Source: Irineochytrium annulatum (lineage: Eukaryota; Chytridiomycota; Chytridiomycetes; Chytridiales; Chytridiaceae). From it: a stretch of 10,556 bases of DNA. The DNA lies in NCBI GenBank assembly GCA_027600665.1, contig JADGJL010001062.1, positions 1-10,556 on the forward strand, written 5' to 3'. Shown here piece by piece: positions 1-7,216 of the stretch (its first letter is position 1; the number at the start of each line of letters is the position of its first letter). A model generated the notes under the pieces. That model was not told where the DNA came from and did not search any database. It saw nothing but the letters and a program-made list of their open reading frames with translations. Both the position numbers and the translations under genes were made by a program.

Positions 1-1
1 C

Positions 2-40
2 TCCCCCCCAACCCCTGCGAAGAAAAGGAAAACGGAATAG
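2..40 (+). CDS. Possible C-terminal end of an upstream gene with a basic motif (partial)
   Basis: Frame +2 is open from the window edge to a TAG at 38-40 and reads SPPTPAKKRKTE. A Pro-rich stretch followed by KKRK at the extreme C-terminus resembles a monopartite nuclear localisation signal. Only 12 codons are visible, so this may be chance. The other forward frame through the same bases is also open for a short distance. No function can be given beyond a possible nuclear protein tail. Confidence 0.2.
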   Translation, partial: SPPTPAKKRKTE

Positions 41-111
41 CTCACCGAAGTCGCCTCCGAGATACAGTAGCTCGAAAACAAACGCTCGCCGTCATCTAGG
101 TTCGGTTTGCT

Positions 112-570
112 ATGGACGAAGAAATGAAATCAGTATGGATCAATCATAGCACCTTTCTCCGGGGTCGCCGCCCTTGCACTGCCTCCAACCCATCCAGGTT
201 CCCAGCCGAAGAGCCGTACCAACATCCTCGCTCCGCAACTTCCAGCGACGGCGAGCGACACAGCAACAGGGGGGAGGAGGAGGGGGCCACCCGTACCTCC
301 AACGGCGTCAGCGCAGAGTTGATCGCTGCAAGAGATTTGAATGAAGGCGATAGCCTTTGTTGCACCTTTTGGCATCACGAAATATACTATCTATTAATAC
401 ATAATATCGCCAGCGCGGAGTGTAAATCCTTCAAAGTATTGCTGCCGTCCCGATATTGTAATTGTGTCGATATTGGGATATTTGTGACCACCAGCATGAC
501 GTCAAAAGGAAAGCGGCATTGTTCGAGATTGACACCGACCACATATCTCGACGAAGCAATAAATTTGTAA
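112..570 (+). CDS. Uncertain 152-codon open frame, hypothetical
   Basis: This is an ATG-initiated open frame of 152 codons. The start has G at -3 and G at +4, which is acceptable for a fungal start. The product has no motif I recognise: a hydrophilic Ser/Pro/Glu-rich first half, then a Cys-containing second half. Its last 8 or so codons run into the dispersed repeat that starts near 545, which argues against a conserved gene. Two overlapping minus-strand frames (130-378 and 144-365) are also open. It may equally be the 5' exon of something else or non-coding. Confidence 0.15.
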   Translation: MDEEMKSVWINHSTFLRGRRPCTASNPSRFPAEEPYQHPRSATSSDGERHSNRGEEEGATRTSNGVSAELIAARDLNEGDSLCCTFWHHEIYYLLIHNIASAECKSFKVLLPSRYCNCVDIGIFVTTSMTSKGKRHCSRLTPTTYLDEAINL

Positions 571-1145
571 AAGATCTCGCAGGGGAACATCAGCGGCACC
601 TTCTTATCCTGGTCCCGTCGTTTTTGTCCTGATTACATTCGGCATAAATTCCAACGTTTTTTCCACCTGAAATATTTTTGGACGAGGGATAAACAGTTTT
701 TACATCCTATATATCAATACTTGGTATGCAGGCTCGATGTTTCCAATACATGTATACTGATCGCGCCATGTGATGTAACCTCGTCCTTGATATGACACTG
801 CTTCTCAATTTCGAGAATTGAATCGCATTCCCCGCCCGAACGCGACGGCCGCCGACGGCCGCCCTCCCTCATCGTCGTCTTTCCCTTCTCAGACCACGGG
901 CACCGCCGTCAACCCAGCCATATTCGCGATTCTGGCAGCCGCCGGGAGCATTGTCGAATGGCATGAACCATCCTTCCCCGCCTCCCCCGAGTCCTTGACC
1001 GTCGCGACCCTCGCCACCCGGCATCATGTCTTGCATGTTATTGAACCTCTCCTCTTAGTTGCTGGCGGTGCCATCAGCCCGGCTGTTGTCGTCGATGCAG
1101 CCATTGTCTCCCACCATCTCGAATCCACCAGCTTCGACCGGTCAG
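545..1145 (+). repeat. Dispersed repeat, full-length copy A
   Basis: This is the longest copy of a family with members at 4028-4148, 5151-5343 and 10192-10556. Positions 545-668 match 4028-4148, including CTGATTACATTCGGCATAAA. Positions 600 to about 958 match 10192-10556, including TTTTTGGACGAGGG and TCTGGCAGCCGCCGGGAGC. Positions 960-1145 match 5151-5343, including TTGCTGGCGGTGCCATCAGC. The pieces tile into one unit of about 600 bp. The 5' half has an AT-rich core (TATATAT at 708-714) and the 3' half is GC-rich. The only long forward frame inside it (818-1279) has a TTG start and is not credible as a fungal gene. Outer termini and target-site duplications could not be identified. It may be a solo LTR, a non-autonomous DNA element or another dispersed repeat. 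Confidence 0.75.
680..786. repeat. Inverted repeat pair inside repeat copy A
   Basis: GGACGAGG at 680-687 is the exact reverse complement of CCTCGTCC at 779-786, with about 90 bp of AT-rich sequence between. In copy D the matching arms are GGACGAG (10271-10277) and CTCGTCC (10372-10378), with nearly the same span. Conservation of arms and spacing while the interior has diverged suggests the pair matters or marks a sub-element. Confidence 0.45.
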
Positions 1146-1474
1146 CAATTAGGGCGGCCCGGAGGGATCTGACGGACGGGACGGAAAGCACGGATTGCCT
1201 CTTGACCAAGGAGAGGCCACGGATGATGGGATCGACCTGCGCCTGCTCTTCATCGCCCATGCATACTGCATTCTCTTGAAGTTTGAAGTAAGCTTCCATA
1301 CTCGGTCGGCTCAACTTCGGCGGACATTCGAAAGGTAGCGATTTCACGCCATATGTGCTTTAATCCAATGTGTGACTTGGTCCTAACGCCTGCACTTGTT
1401 CGATTTAAGTTCCCTTTCTGCACGCGGTGACCTCTGCAACCTTTAGACGGTATTCTTTGATGGATTGTCTACTA

Positions 1475-1975
1475 GTTGCGATGTAAGTTGTGAAGTCGAA
1501 CCTTTTTCCGTTCTAACCCCAGAACCTCTTTATCTCGACATTGTGGGCTTGTATCAGGCGTGACGTGCCTGTGGTTGTCGGCGGTCCTCGGAAGTCTTTT
1601 GGCTAGTCTCCAATTGGCCTCAGCATGCCTCACTGCCATGAGCGGGAGCACGTCTCGGTGAGTAAATTGAAAGTTGTCGCGTTGCAACGTCTTAAACAAT
1701 TGGGACTCCGCCTGCAGAACACCGAACGTTCCGACGCGCTCTTTCGCACGGGTCATCCAATCTCGTCGGCTTCCATCCGCATCGATTGCCCAGCCCAAGT
1801 TCTGCTCGACAGTTGTCGATATGGGTGGGATGAGGTGGTGCTGGCAAGGGATGTGCTCGAAGAGAGAAGTGGGGAGCTTCGTCGCTGAGACGTTGCGTGA
1901 ACGGCGCCTGGCTGTGGTGCTGGCATGATGATGTGCGGCGCCGGGAGAAAACCGAGGGAAAGGGTTCCGTTGTCC
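1475..1975 (-). other. Minus-strand stop-free frame, possible exon or relic
   Basis: One minus-strand frame has no stop from 1975 down to a TAG at 1472-1474, about 167 codons. The first in-frame ATG lies well inside it, at 1755-1753 in the context WMTRAKERV. Just after this the frame reads FGVLQAE. FGVLQA is a familiar hexapeptide near the end of the catalytic region of PIF/Harbinger-type transposases, but the flanking residues do not follow that family, so I do not assign it. Another minus-strand frame (1024-1347, no ATG at its 5' end) lies downstream and could be a further exon, but no clean splice pair joins them. Overlapping plus-strand frames (1625-1888, 1674-1928) look less protein-like. 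Confidence 0.2.
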
Positions 1976-1985
1976 CTATCTGCGG

Positions 1986-2032
1986 TCTTTAGGGTCTTTT
2001 AGTCTTGCCGCGTTCTTTTAGTTTTGTCGCGT
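1986..2032 (+). repeat. Short tandem repeat, 19-bp unit
   Basis: Two adjacent 19-bp units, 1995-2013 and 2014-2032, differ at two positions. Each begins TCTTTTAGT and ends CGCGT. They are preceded by a partial unit (TCTTTAGGG, from about 1986). The tract is pyrimidine-rich on the plus strand. It lies in a stretch with no supported gene (about 1980-2200). Confidence 0.6.
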
Positions 2033-2209
2033 TCTGCTATTCGAGGGTTCATGACGACATGCCTTAGCAGCGTGATGCATTACGCTTGCACATCCTTCTT
2101 GTCGATATTTTGCACCTGTCCTTGATATCGTTCTCATTTTTGGCCTTTTGCCATGATTTTCTCCGTTCTAGCTAGGAAGCGCCGTCAGCCTCTGCTGTGA
2201 TAGATGCTA

Positions 2210-2519
2210 AGTTTTGCCGAATTCACTCCAGTCCCAGCCTGTCAGGCTGATTTCTAATTCTCTGTAATTGCCGTTTAAACCAATGTACCTGGCGTCAGCG
2301 ATGGCCGCTGTAGATCGCAATAATTGTACTATTTGAATAGATTGATGTACGCATGGATCTAACGCCGTCCTGTCCGCCAACGACAACTGCTGACTCACTA
2401 CCGTGTTAAAATGAACGGGCAAGTTGCTGAAGGGCTGGCCTTCATTCGCAATTTTATCGCCGCACGATTTGACCCGTGCAAACAACGGCGCTCCCTGGTC
2501 ATTTGATTTGCGATCGAAT
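2210..2519 (-). other. Minus-strand stop-free frame, possible relic
   Basis: The frame is open on the minus strand from 2519 to a stop at 2207-2209, about 103 codons, with no in-frame ATG near its 5' end. The predicted peptide has a normal mixed composition (for example GAPLFARVKSCGDKIANEGQ near its start) and is less G+C-rich than neighbouring coding stretches. No motif is recognised. It sits head-to-head with the TBC relic that begins at about 2562. It could be chance in a moderately GC-rich sequence. Confidence 0.18.
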
Positions 2520-2528
2520 TAATTCGAT
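2513..2528. repeat. Perfect 16-bp palindrome
   Basis: ATCGAATTAATTCGAT is its own reverse complement. It lies about 35 bp upstream of the first recognisable TBC codons and could be a protein-binding site or chance. The surrounding 2500-2560 stretch is AT-rich compared with its flanks. Confidence 0.4.
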
Positions 2529-2561
2529 TTGATGAATTTCTTGGTGATTTTTCGTAATAAT

Positions 2562-3424
2562 CACGTCCACCGGACCGATCGGGACACCCGTTCTACACGA
2601 GCAGGGTCAACATGGACAATCTGAGGGATATCCTGATCACATATGCGTGTAACTATGAGGGATCCGACGGGCTGGCGTTCGTGCAGGGGATGGTGGATCT
2701 GGCTAGCCCGGTGTTGATCGTGATGGAGGGGGACGAGAGCGATGCGTTCTGGTGTTTCGCGGATCTGAAGGAGAAGATGGTACGCCTCATTCCTTCTTGT
2801 CCTCCCACTCAAAAAATACTGATTATCTTGGCGGGGATTCAGAAATCGAACTTCAGCACGACGGCCTCGGGATGCGCACAGGCCTCACGACGTTGTCAAA
2901 GCTTCTCCAGCTGACCGATCGGCACCTCCACGCCCACCTGGACCTCACTGGTGGCATCTCGTCCTCTTCAAGCGTGAGCTCCCGCTCGACGACCTGCTGA
3001 GGCTTTGGGAGTGCCTGCAGTCGGGGGATGGCTTGAGCATTTCGTGTGGCGGGACGCGGTTGTGAGGCACCTGTACACGTTCGACGAGGTGTTGAAGTAC
3101 GTCAACGATCTGTCCGGGACGCTCCCGCTGGATCCGACCCTCGAGGCCGCCCAGTTGCTCTACACGAGGTCCAGGGTTCGGGCGCCGTCTGTCGAGGCGC
3201 TAAGCGTGGCAGATGGGTAGGAAGGGGTGCAGGAGGTGGTGACAGAGGGCGTCAGGAGGTGGAGGGGCAGGGAGGTGATTGAGGAGGCGACGAGGAGGGA
3301 GGAAGTGGAGCCCGGGTTCGGGGTTGTATTAAATAGGGTTATTAAGGCGAAGGAGGAGCAGAGGGAGAGGCTGAGGAAGGGGAAGGAGAGAGAGCGGGGC
3401 GGCGATAAGTTGAAAGCGCGATGA
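2562..3424 (+). pseudogene. Broken TBC-domain Rab GTPase-activating protein (Gyp7/TBC1D15-like)
   Basis: Pieces in several frames match, in order, a TBC domain of the Gyp7/TBC1D15 type, whose members stimulate GTP hydrolysis by Rab GTPases at endomembranes. HVHRTDR (2562-2582) corresponds to the arginine-finger motif, although the Asp expected three residues before the Arg reads His. HPFY follows in another frame (2585). Then comes the stretch from MDNLRDIL (2612), with FVQGM carrying the glutamine finger (2684-2686) and ESDAFWCF. A GT-AG intron at 2780-2842 precedes MKSNF. A frame change leads to QHDGLGMRTGLTTLSKLLQL. Another change, with loss of the usual Phe-rich segment, leads to LVLFKRELPLDDLLRLWE (about 2961). 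A third change plus a deletion leads to WRDAVVRHLYTFDEVLKYVN (about 3047). The frame then meets TAG at 3218-3220 and continues as a basic, Glu/Arg-rich tail to TGA at 3422-3424. The N-terminal part of a normal Gyp7 protein is not visible. Gene decay is most likely; sequencing errors could explain single-base shifts but not the deletions. Confidence 0.72.
2780..2842 (+). other. Intron within the TBC relic (63 nt)
   Basis: The donor GTACGC follows the codon for the Met of KEKM, and the acceptor is GATTCAG. Removal joins codons in phase 0, KEKM to KSNF, which is what the TBC family shows here. Stops occur inside the intron in the relevant frame. A retained intron means the relic is not a processed retrocopy. 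Confidence 0.6.
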
Positions 3425-3800
3425 GTATTGAACGGGCGCGTAAATGGTGTTTAGCTGCCTTTTAGCGGGTTATCCTAGTGCGGTGGAGATTCGGGGCGCT
3501 CACTGTTTAATGTAGGGTTTGTGGTCCGATATGGTCGACGTGGTGTTTTTTTTTTTTTGTTTTATATCAGCCATGCATTTTTACTTCTCAGTCCGTTCAT
3601 GTGATCTGTATTCTACTCCATGTTCCTGCACTCCCCATAATACATACTGTCGTGTCTATATGCGCTACATACACTGTCCCCGTGCCTACAAACGGCAGCG
3701 GCTTCGTTTTCTCCATTCACGACATTACCAGTTCACCGGCATCTCGAAGTGTGCGATGAATGCAAGTCCCAGTGAGTGAGTTGACCGGACCAAAATAACG
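3425..3800. other. Stretch without a supported gene
   Basis: This follows the TBC relic and contains a run of 13 T residues (3546-3558). A forward frame at 3519-3779 is open, but it encodes the T-run as Phe residues and is low in complexity. I see no credible exon, RNA or repeat match. It may include the 3' region of the relic. Confidence 0.5.
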
Positions 3801-3821
3801 GATAGGTCGCTGTATTAAAGC

Positions 3822-4043
3822 ATGCAAGGTGCAAGGATTGTGTTAACAAGTGGATTAGTATCGCCTAAAGAAGCAGAAAGGCTAAGATCTCACTCTCAAT
3901 CAACCGTCGCAACGTGGATCAAAGACTGTGATAAGACCGCAAATGCAAGGAAAAGCTCGCATCAGTTGGCCAGATTGCGACTACGGGCTTACCCATCCCC
4001 ACTTCACGCATTAATTGCGTTGTCAGGTATCGAAGCACAGTAA
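3822..4043 (+). CDS. Uncertain 73-codon open frame in an AT-richer island
   Basis: This ATG-initiated frame of 73 codons lies in a stretch (about 3790-4030) that is visibly richer in A and T than the sequence on either side. The peptide is polar, with a Ser/Thr/Lys-rich middle (for example SHSQSTVATWIKD), and has no recognised motif. Its stop lies within the start of repeat copy B. It could be a short relic or chance. Confidence 0.18.
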   Translation: MQGARIVLTSGLVSPKEAERLRSHSQSTVATWIKDCDKTANARKSSHQLARLRLRAYPSPLHALIALSGIEAQ

Positions 4044-4148
4044 ATTTGTTAAAGACCTCGCCGGGGAAGATCCGCGGCAACTTCTTACCCTGGTCCCGTC
4101 GTTTACGTCCTGATTACATTCGGCATAAATTTAAAGTTTCTTCCACCT
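4028..4148 (+). repeat. Dispersed repeat, 5' fragment (copy B)
   Basis: It matches 545-668 of copy A through AAATTTGT..AAAGA.CTCGC, then CTGGTCCCGTCGTTT and CTGATTACATTCGGCATAAA, and stops abruptly at TTCCACCT. The rest of the unit does not follow. A fragment matching the 3' third of copy A begins at 5151 in the same orientation, so B and C may be one interrupted copy. Confidence 0.68.
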
Positions 4149-4849
4149 TGGCAGTCGCCGTTGGGGCGAGCGAGGACGCGCATCGAAGGGTAGGTCGAGG
4201 TGGATGTCGCACGTCCCCGCCGTGAACGCTCGAGAGTCCGGTCGGTGGAGAGGTCAAGGACGTCGGGCCTCCGTGTGAGTAAGTGAAAGCGAAGGGAGGC
4301 CACCGCGTGGAAGTGGAGCTGTCGGGCGTCGAAACTGCTTGCGGGGCCTGGTTGCAGGGCTGAGGGGCATGAGGACGAGATGCCACGTGTGCTTGGGAGT
4401 TCAGGGTGCGGCGCTCGGAGCGTGATAAAGTTAAGAGGTCGAGCCAGGCGTCCGCCAAGGTTCGAACAACAGCGATTAAGGTCTAGCGCTCGCGGCTCTC
4501 CAATGAGGATGACGGAGGTGTGTATGTCGCCGTCCTGCGTCCAGGGTGCTCGCGGGGGCCAAGAAGCTCCGGTGGGCTTCGGGATGTCGGGTTCCAGCCC
4601 GCGAAGCTGACGTTGACGCCGACCGGACTTGAGTGCATCGTCTCAAGGAGTTGGCAGGTCGTGAAGCGTGAAGCAGGCTTTGGTATGGAGGCGTCGGTAT
4701 GGATCCGTCGCCAGTTCTCCGCCATCCCCGGTGCCAAGGTCGCGCCCGCTCCGGCAACCGGGAGATGTTCGACACAGAATGTCTCCCGTAACCAGCGAGC
4801 ATCACGTCAGGACACGGCATCGACACGTCGTGAAATCGAAGGATGTTAA
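4149..4849. other. About 700 bp between repeat fragments, no supported gene
   Basis: Several frames are open on both strands (plus 4520-4849; minus 4114-4458, 4476-4874 and 4483-4737), none with a decisive motif or consistent splicing. The minus-strand frame ending at 4103 is stop-free for roughly 500 nt, including IHTSVILIGEPRALD near 4490-4530, but has no ATG at its 5' end. A GGTTCGAAC string near 4459-4467 looks like a tRNA box B, but its stem does not pair and there is no matching box A. Confidence 0.4.
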
Positions 4850-5122
4850 TGCATCGATATCCACGTCGGCCCAAAATACTCTCTCAACAAAGGCTATCAG
4901 TTCTACGTCGTTCCGGATAAAAGCCTATACAAGATCGCCAGGTTTGCTCCTACAGCAAACCATCGCAGTCTGCCCGTTTTCCACGTGGAAGCTTAAAAGC
5001 GCCAAGAATAGCCGGAAAGCTTAACGAGAAAGGAAGGTAAAATACGCAGGCATTTCTATGGCGCCGTGGCGATTATCCCGCACGGCGACCAACTCGAGCT
5101 GGATAGCCTAATGTTCTCTTGA
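4850..5122 (+). pseudogene. Coding-like fragment of unknown family, interrupted by stops or an intron
   Basis: Frame +2 reads strongly protein-like from 4850 to a TAA at 4994-4996 (for example KGYQFYVVPDKSLYKIARF). It reads so again in the same frame from about 5040 to a TGA at 5120-5122 (HFYGAVAIIPHGDQLELDS). A possible intron from 4942 (donor GTTTGC) to 5049 (acceptor TACGCAG, with CTTAAC as a branch point) would remove both intervening stops and join the pieces in frame, giving KIAR-HFYG. No ATG opens the fragment; an in-frame TAA lies just upstream at 4847-4849. I do not recognise the family. It is either an internal or terminal exon pair or a relic. Confidence 0.35.
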
Positions 5123-5150
5123 ACTTTCAAATATCGGACTGGCTTCAACC

Positions 5151-5343
5151 ATCCGAGCCCCCCGCCTCCCCCCCGTCTCCTCGACCGACGTCAGCCTCGT
5201 CGCGACCCGGCTCTCAGTCATGTCGTGCCTGCCCATGAACCCCTCCTCCCATTGCTGGCGGTGCCATCAGCCATCCAGTTGTCGTCGGAGCAACCACCGT
5301 CTCCCATCCTCCCTACTCGCTTCGAGCGACCAATCCTCAGCCC
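5151..5343 (+). repeat. Dispersed repeat, 3' fragment (copy C)
   Basis: It matches 960-1145 of copy A. Shared strings include GAACCATCC-like, CGCCTCCCCC, GTCGCGACCC-like and TTGCTGGCGGTGCCATCAGC, then GTTGTCGTCG and GTCTCCCA. Similarity ends after TCGACC/GAGCGACC, at the same point in both copies, which suggests this is the real 3' end of the unit. Forward frames at 5220 and 5225 run through it and are not credible genes. Confidence 0.68.
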
Positions 5344-5587
5344 TCTCTTTACTCGAGCATCACGGAGCCATCGCCGCTCACGAAGAATGGCGACCGGCAA
5401 TCAGGATGGCGGGGAGGGATTTGGGGAACGTGGAGGTGAAATGGGACGCAGGTCACTGACACGCAGCACCTGTGCCTCGAAGCGACGCGCTCGGGAAGTT
5501 TGCCTCTACGCACGAGGATCGACCGCCACCTGCAGGGTTGCCAGCTGCCCAACTTCTCGAGGGTGGCGCGAGCTCGCACGGCTCTGA

Positions 5588-5860
5588 TTGCAACCTCCGC
5601 CCGCATCTTGCATCGGAGCCGTCTGGCTCAAGCCTCACCGGTTCTGCCCACGACCCCATGCACGGCTCCCGCCCAAAATCCCATGGTTTCTGGGCAACTA
5701 CGAAGGCGTTCTGCTTCCGGGGCTTCGCCTTGTTCCACCTCATGCTGTACTTGGCTTGAGGGGTGGCCGCCGGATGCGCGGGAGCATCGCGAGTCAAAGC
5801 CGGCGACCTACCAGAAATTCCCATCCGGCATGGCAAACCTGCAAGAGGGTCTTTGATCTG
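5588..5860 (+). other. Possible exon ending at an intron donor
   Basis: The +2 frame is open here and includes KIPWFLGNYEGVLLPGLRLV. It ends at TTTGATCTG, directly before the donor GTAAGA at 5861, in phase 0. Overlapping frames on both strands (5472-5759, 5500-5856 and minus 5453-5836) are also open, so the frame choice rests only on the protein-like composition and the donor. No ATG context is convincing and no family is recognised. Confidence 0.22.
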
Positions 5861-5955
5861 GTAAGAGTATAAAACGCGCGAAGCTTGAGCGCCTTCAGCG
5901 TGTCGCCTATCAGTTCCCTTTCTTCAAACTGCGCTAATTGTTCGTGTCTTTTTAG
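5861..5955 (+). repeat. Intron-like unit 1 of 3 (95 nt)
   Basis: Donor GTAAGA, branch-like GCGCTAATT at 5931-5939 and acceptor TCTTTTTAG. Aligned by eye, it shares most of its length with unit 3 (GTAAGA, ACGC.CGAAG, TGAGC.CCTTC, TGTCG, AACT.CGCT.ATT). It contains TATAAAA at 5868-5874, which I take to be incidental. It is preceded by GATCTG. Confidence 0.5.
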
Positions 5956-6014
5956 GGCAGAACCCAGCGAGTCAGCGCGAATTCACGTACTCCGCGATTC
6001 CTTCAGCGCATCTG

Positions 6015-6105
6015 GTATGTTTGAAGACGCGAAGCGCGAAGCGAGCCTTCTGCCGTCTCTCTTTCTTGTTCCACAATTTGCGTACTGATTCCGCTGGGCT
6101 TTCAG
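6015..6105 (+). repeat. Intron-like unit 2 of 3 (91 nt)
   Basis: Donor GTATGT, branch-like TACTGATTC near 6083-6091 and acceptor GGCTTTCAG. It is the most diverged of the three, but keeps the GAAGACGCGAAG and GCGAGCCTTCT blocks at the same relative place. It is preceded by CATCTG. The 59-nt stretch between units 1 and 2 is open in two frames. Confidence 0.45.
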
Positions 6106-6165
6106 TAGGGTAATGACATCACCGGCGATATGGTTGTCGCGTCGGAACTTTGAGGCGGCAATCTG

Positions 6166-6258
6166 GTAAGACGATGAGGACGCTCGAAGGATGAGCCCCT
6201 TCTCGGGTGTCGTCAACCATTTTCGTTTCTCTGAACTACGCTGATTTCGTTCTTTCAG
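6166..6258 (+). repeat. Intron-like unit 3 of 3 (93 nt)
   Basis: Donor GTAAGA, branch-like ACGCTGATTT near 6238-6247 and acceptor TTCTTTCAG. It is preceded by AATCTG. Splicing all three units in the only open frame makes a TGA across the last junction, unless an acceptor two bases further on (6260) is used. The host transcript may therefore be non-coding, decayed or mis-modelled. Confidence 0.48.
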
Positions 6259-6513
6259 AGTGGACCATATTTTTGCGCTGCTCTCCCGCATCCTGGTCCC
6301 TCCCGCCCGGGAACACTCCTCCACCATATCCCCGGACGATGACCATCACGCTACGCCCTAGGCAGCGGCCCATATCCCACTTCTCCCCGCCGTATCCTAC
6401 CTAGCCCACGTCTCAACCGTCCCCCTTCCGCCAAGGCGTCTCCAACGCCCCCGAGAAGGTTCTCGGCCGCTGCCACCGGTTCCATTCCGGAGCCCGAGCA
6501 CCGCCGGATGTCG

Positions 6514-6516
6514 CAA

Positions 6517-6547
<31 letters not shown>

Positions 6548-6549
6548 AG
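6514..6549 (+). repeat. CAG/CAA microsatellite encoding 12 Gln
   Basis: There are twelve consecutive CAG or CAA codons, with three CAA interruptions, following ATG TCG at 6508. Mixed codon use suggests a tract that is not recently expanded. It reads as polyglutamine in the same frame that is Ser/Pro-rich on both sides. Confidence 0.85.
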
Positions 6550-7216
6550 GCGGCGAGCTGTATGCGCGCAAACGTGCTGCCATTCCTGCACCGTCAAGTC
6601 CTCCCCAATGCGGCCACGGCCCGCAACCGCGGCTCGACGAGAGCACGGGCACGTCGCTCAATCGATGATGACTTCTGTTCCGGCTGCGTTGAGGTTCCGG
6701 GGGCGGGGCTTTCCAGCCCGTCGCGCTCTGGACATTCGACCGAAGGGGAACGGAAGGTGCCGGCGTGACGCTCGAGCGGCTGGCCGCGCGGACCGAAAAT
6801 CGTTGCTAAGAAGGAGCGGAGCTCGTTGGCGCGGGGGGACACGATGCCGTACTCGACTTCTTCACTAAATCGGTCTCCGTCCCGCCCCTTCCTCCCGCGC
6901 AAGCCTCACCCCCCGCCAACCCTCGCCGCCCGCTACCACTCGCCCACACGTGGTGGCACCCCTCCTCCCAAGAGAACTGCTCCTGCCGATCCGCCATCAG
7001 CCGGCCCTCAGCCACACCCGCCGTCGGTCGCGCATTTTTCCGCCCACACGCAGCCCTCCCTACCACGACGCTTTTCGCAAATCCAAAGCGCAAGACGCTT
7101 AATTACTCCAACGTGGCGCTTATTACGCTCTTGACGGACCCGAAGTCAAGCATGGTTGTCCCGAGGTTCTATCTGGCGATGAAGCTGAAGGTTATGGCAG
7201 AACCTGATGGAGTATG

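Noticed and set aside
545..1145. Repeat copy A as a proven LTR
   Set aside because: I could not identify TG..CA ends, a primer-binding site, a polypurine tract or a target-site duplication, so the element class is left open.
818..1279. 153-codon forward frame inside repeat copy A
   Set aside because: It begins with TTG, not ATG, lies mostly within the repeat and does not stay open in the matching copies; the reading is Ala/Ser-rich with no motif.
3519..3779. 86-codon forward ORF after the TBC relic
   Set aside because: It includes a 13-T run read as Phe, an odd Cys/His/Tyr-rich tail, and no motif or splice context.
4455..4475. GGTTCGAAC string resembling a tRNA box B
   Set aside because: The bases on either side do not form a T-arm stem, and no box A or acceptor-stem pairing is found upstream.
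5453..5836. 127-codon minus-strand ORF
   Set aside because: It overlaps at least three open plus-strand frames, and its Arg/Pro/Ala-rich composition is expected of any frame in this GC-rich stretch.
5868..5874. TATAAAA as a TATA box
   Set aside because: It lies inside intron-like unit 1 and is not conserved in units 2 and 3; no transcription start or ORF is positioned for it.
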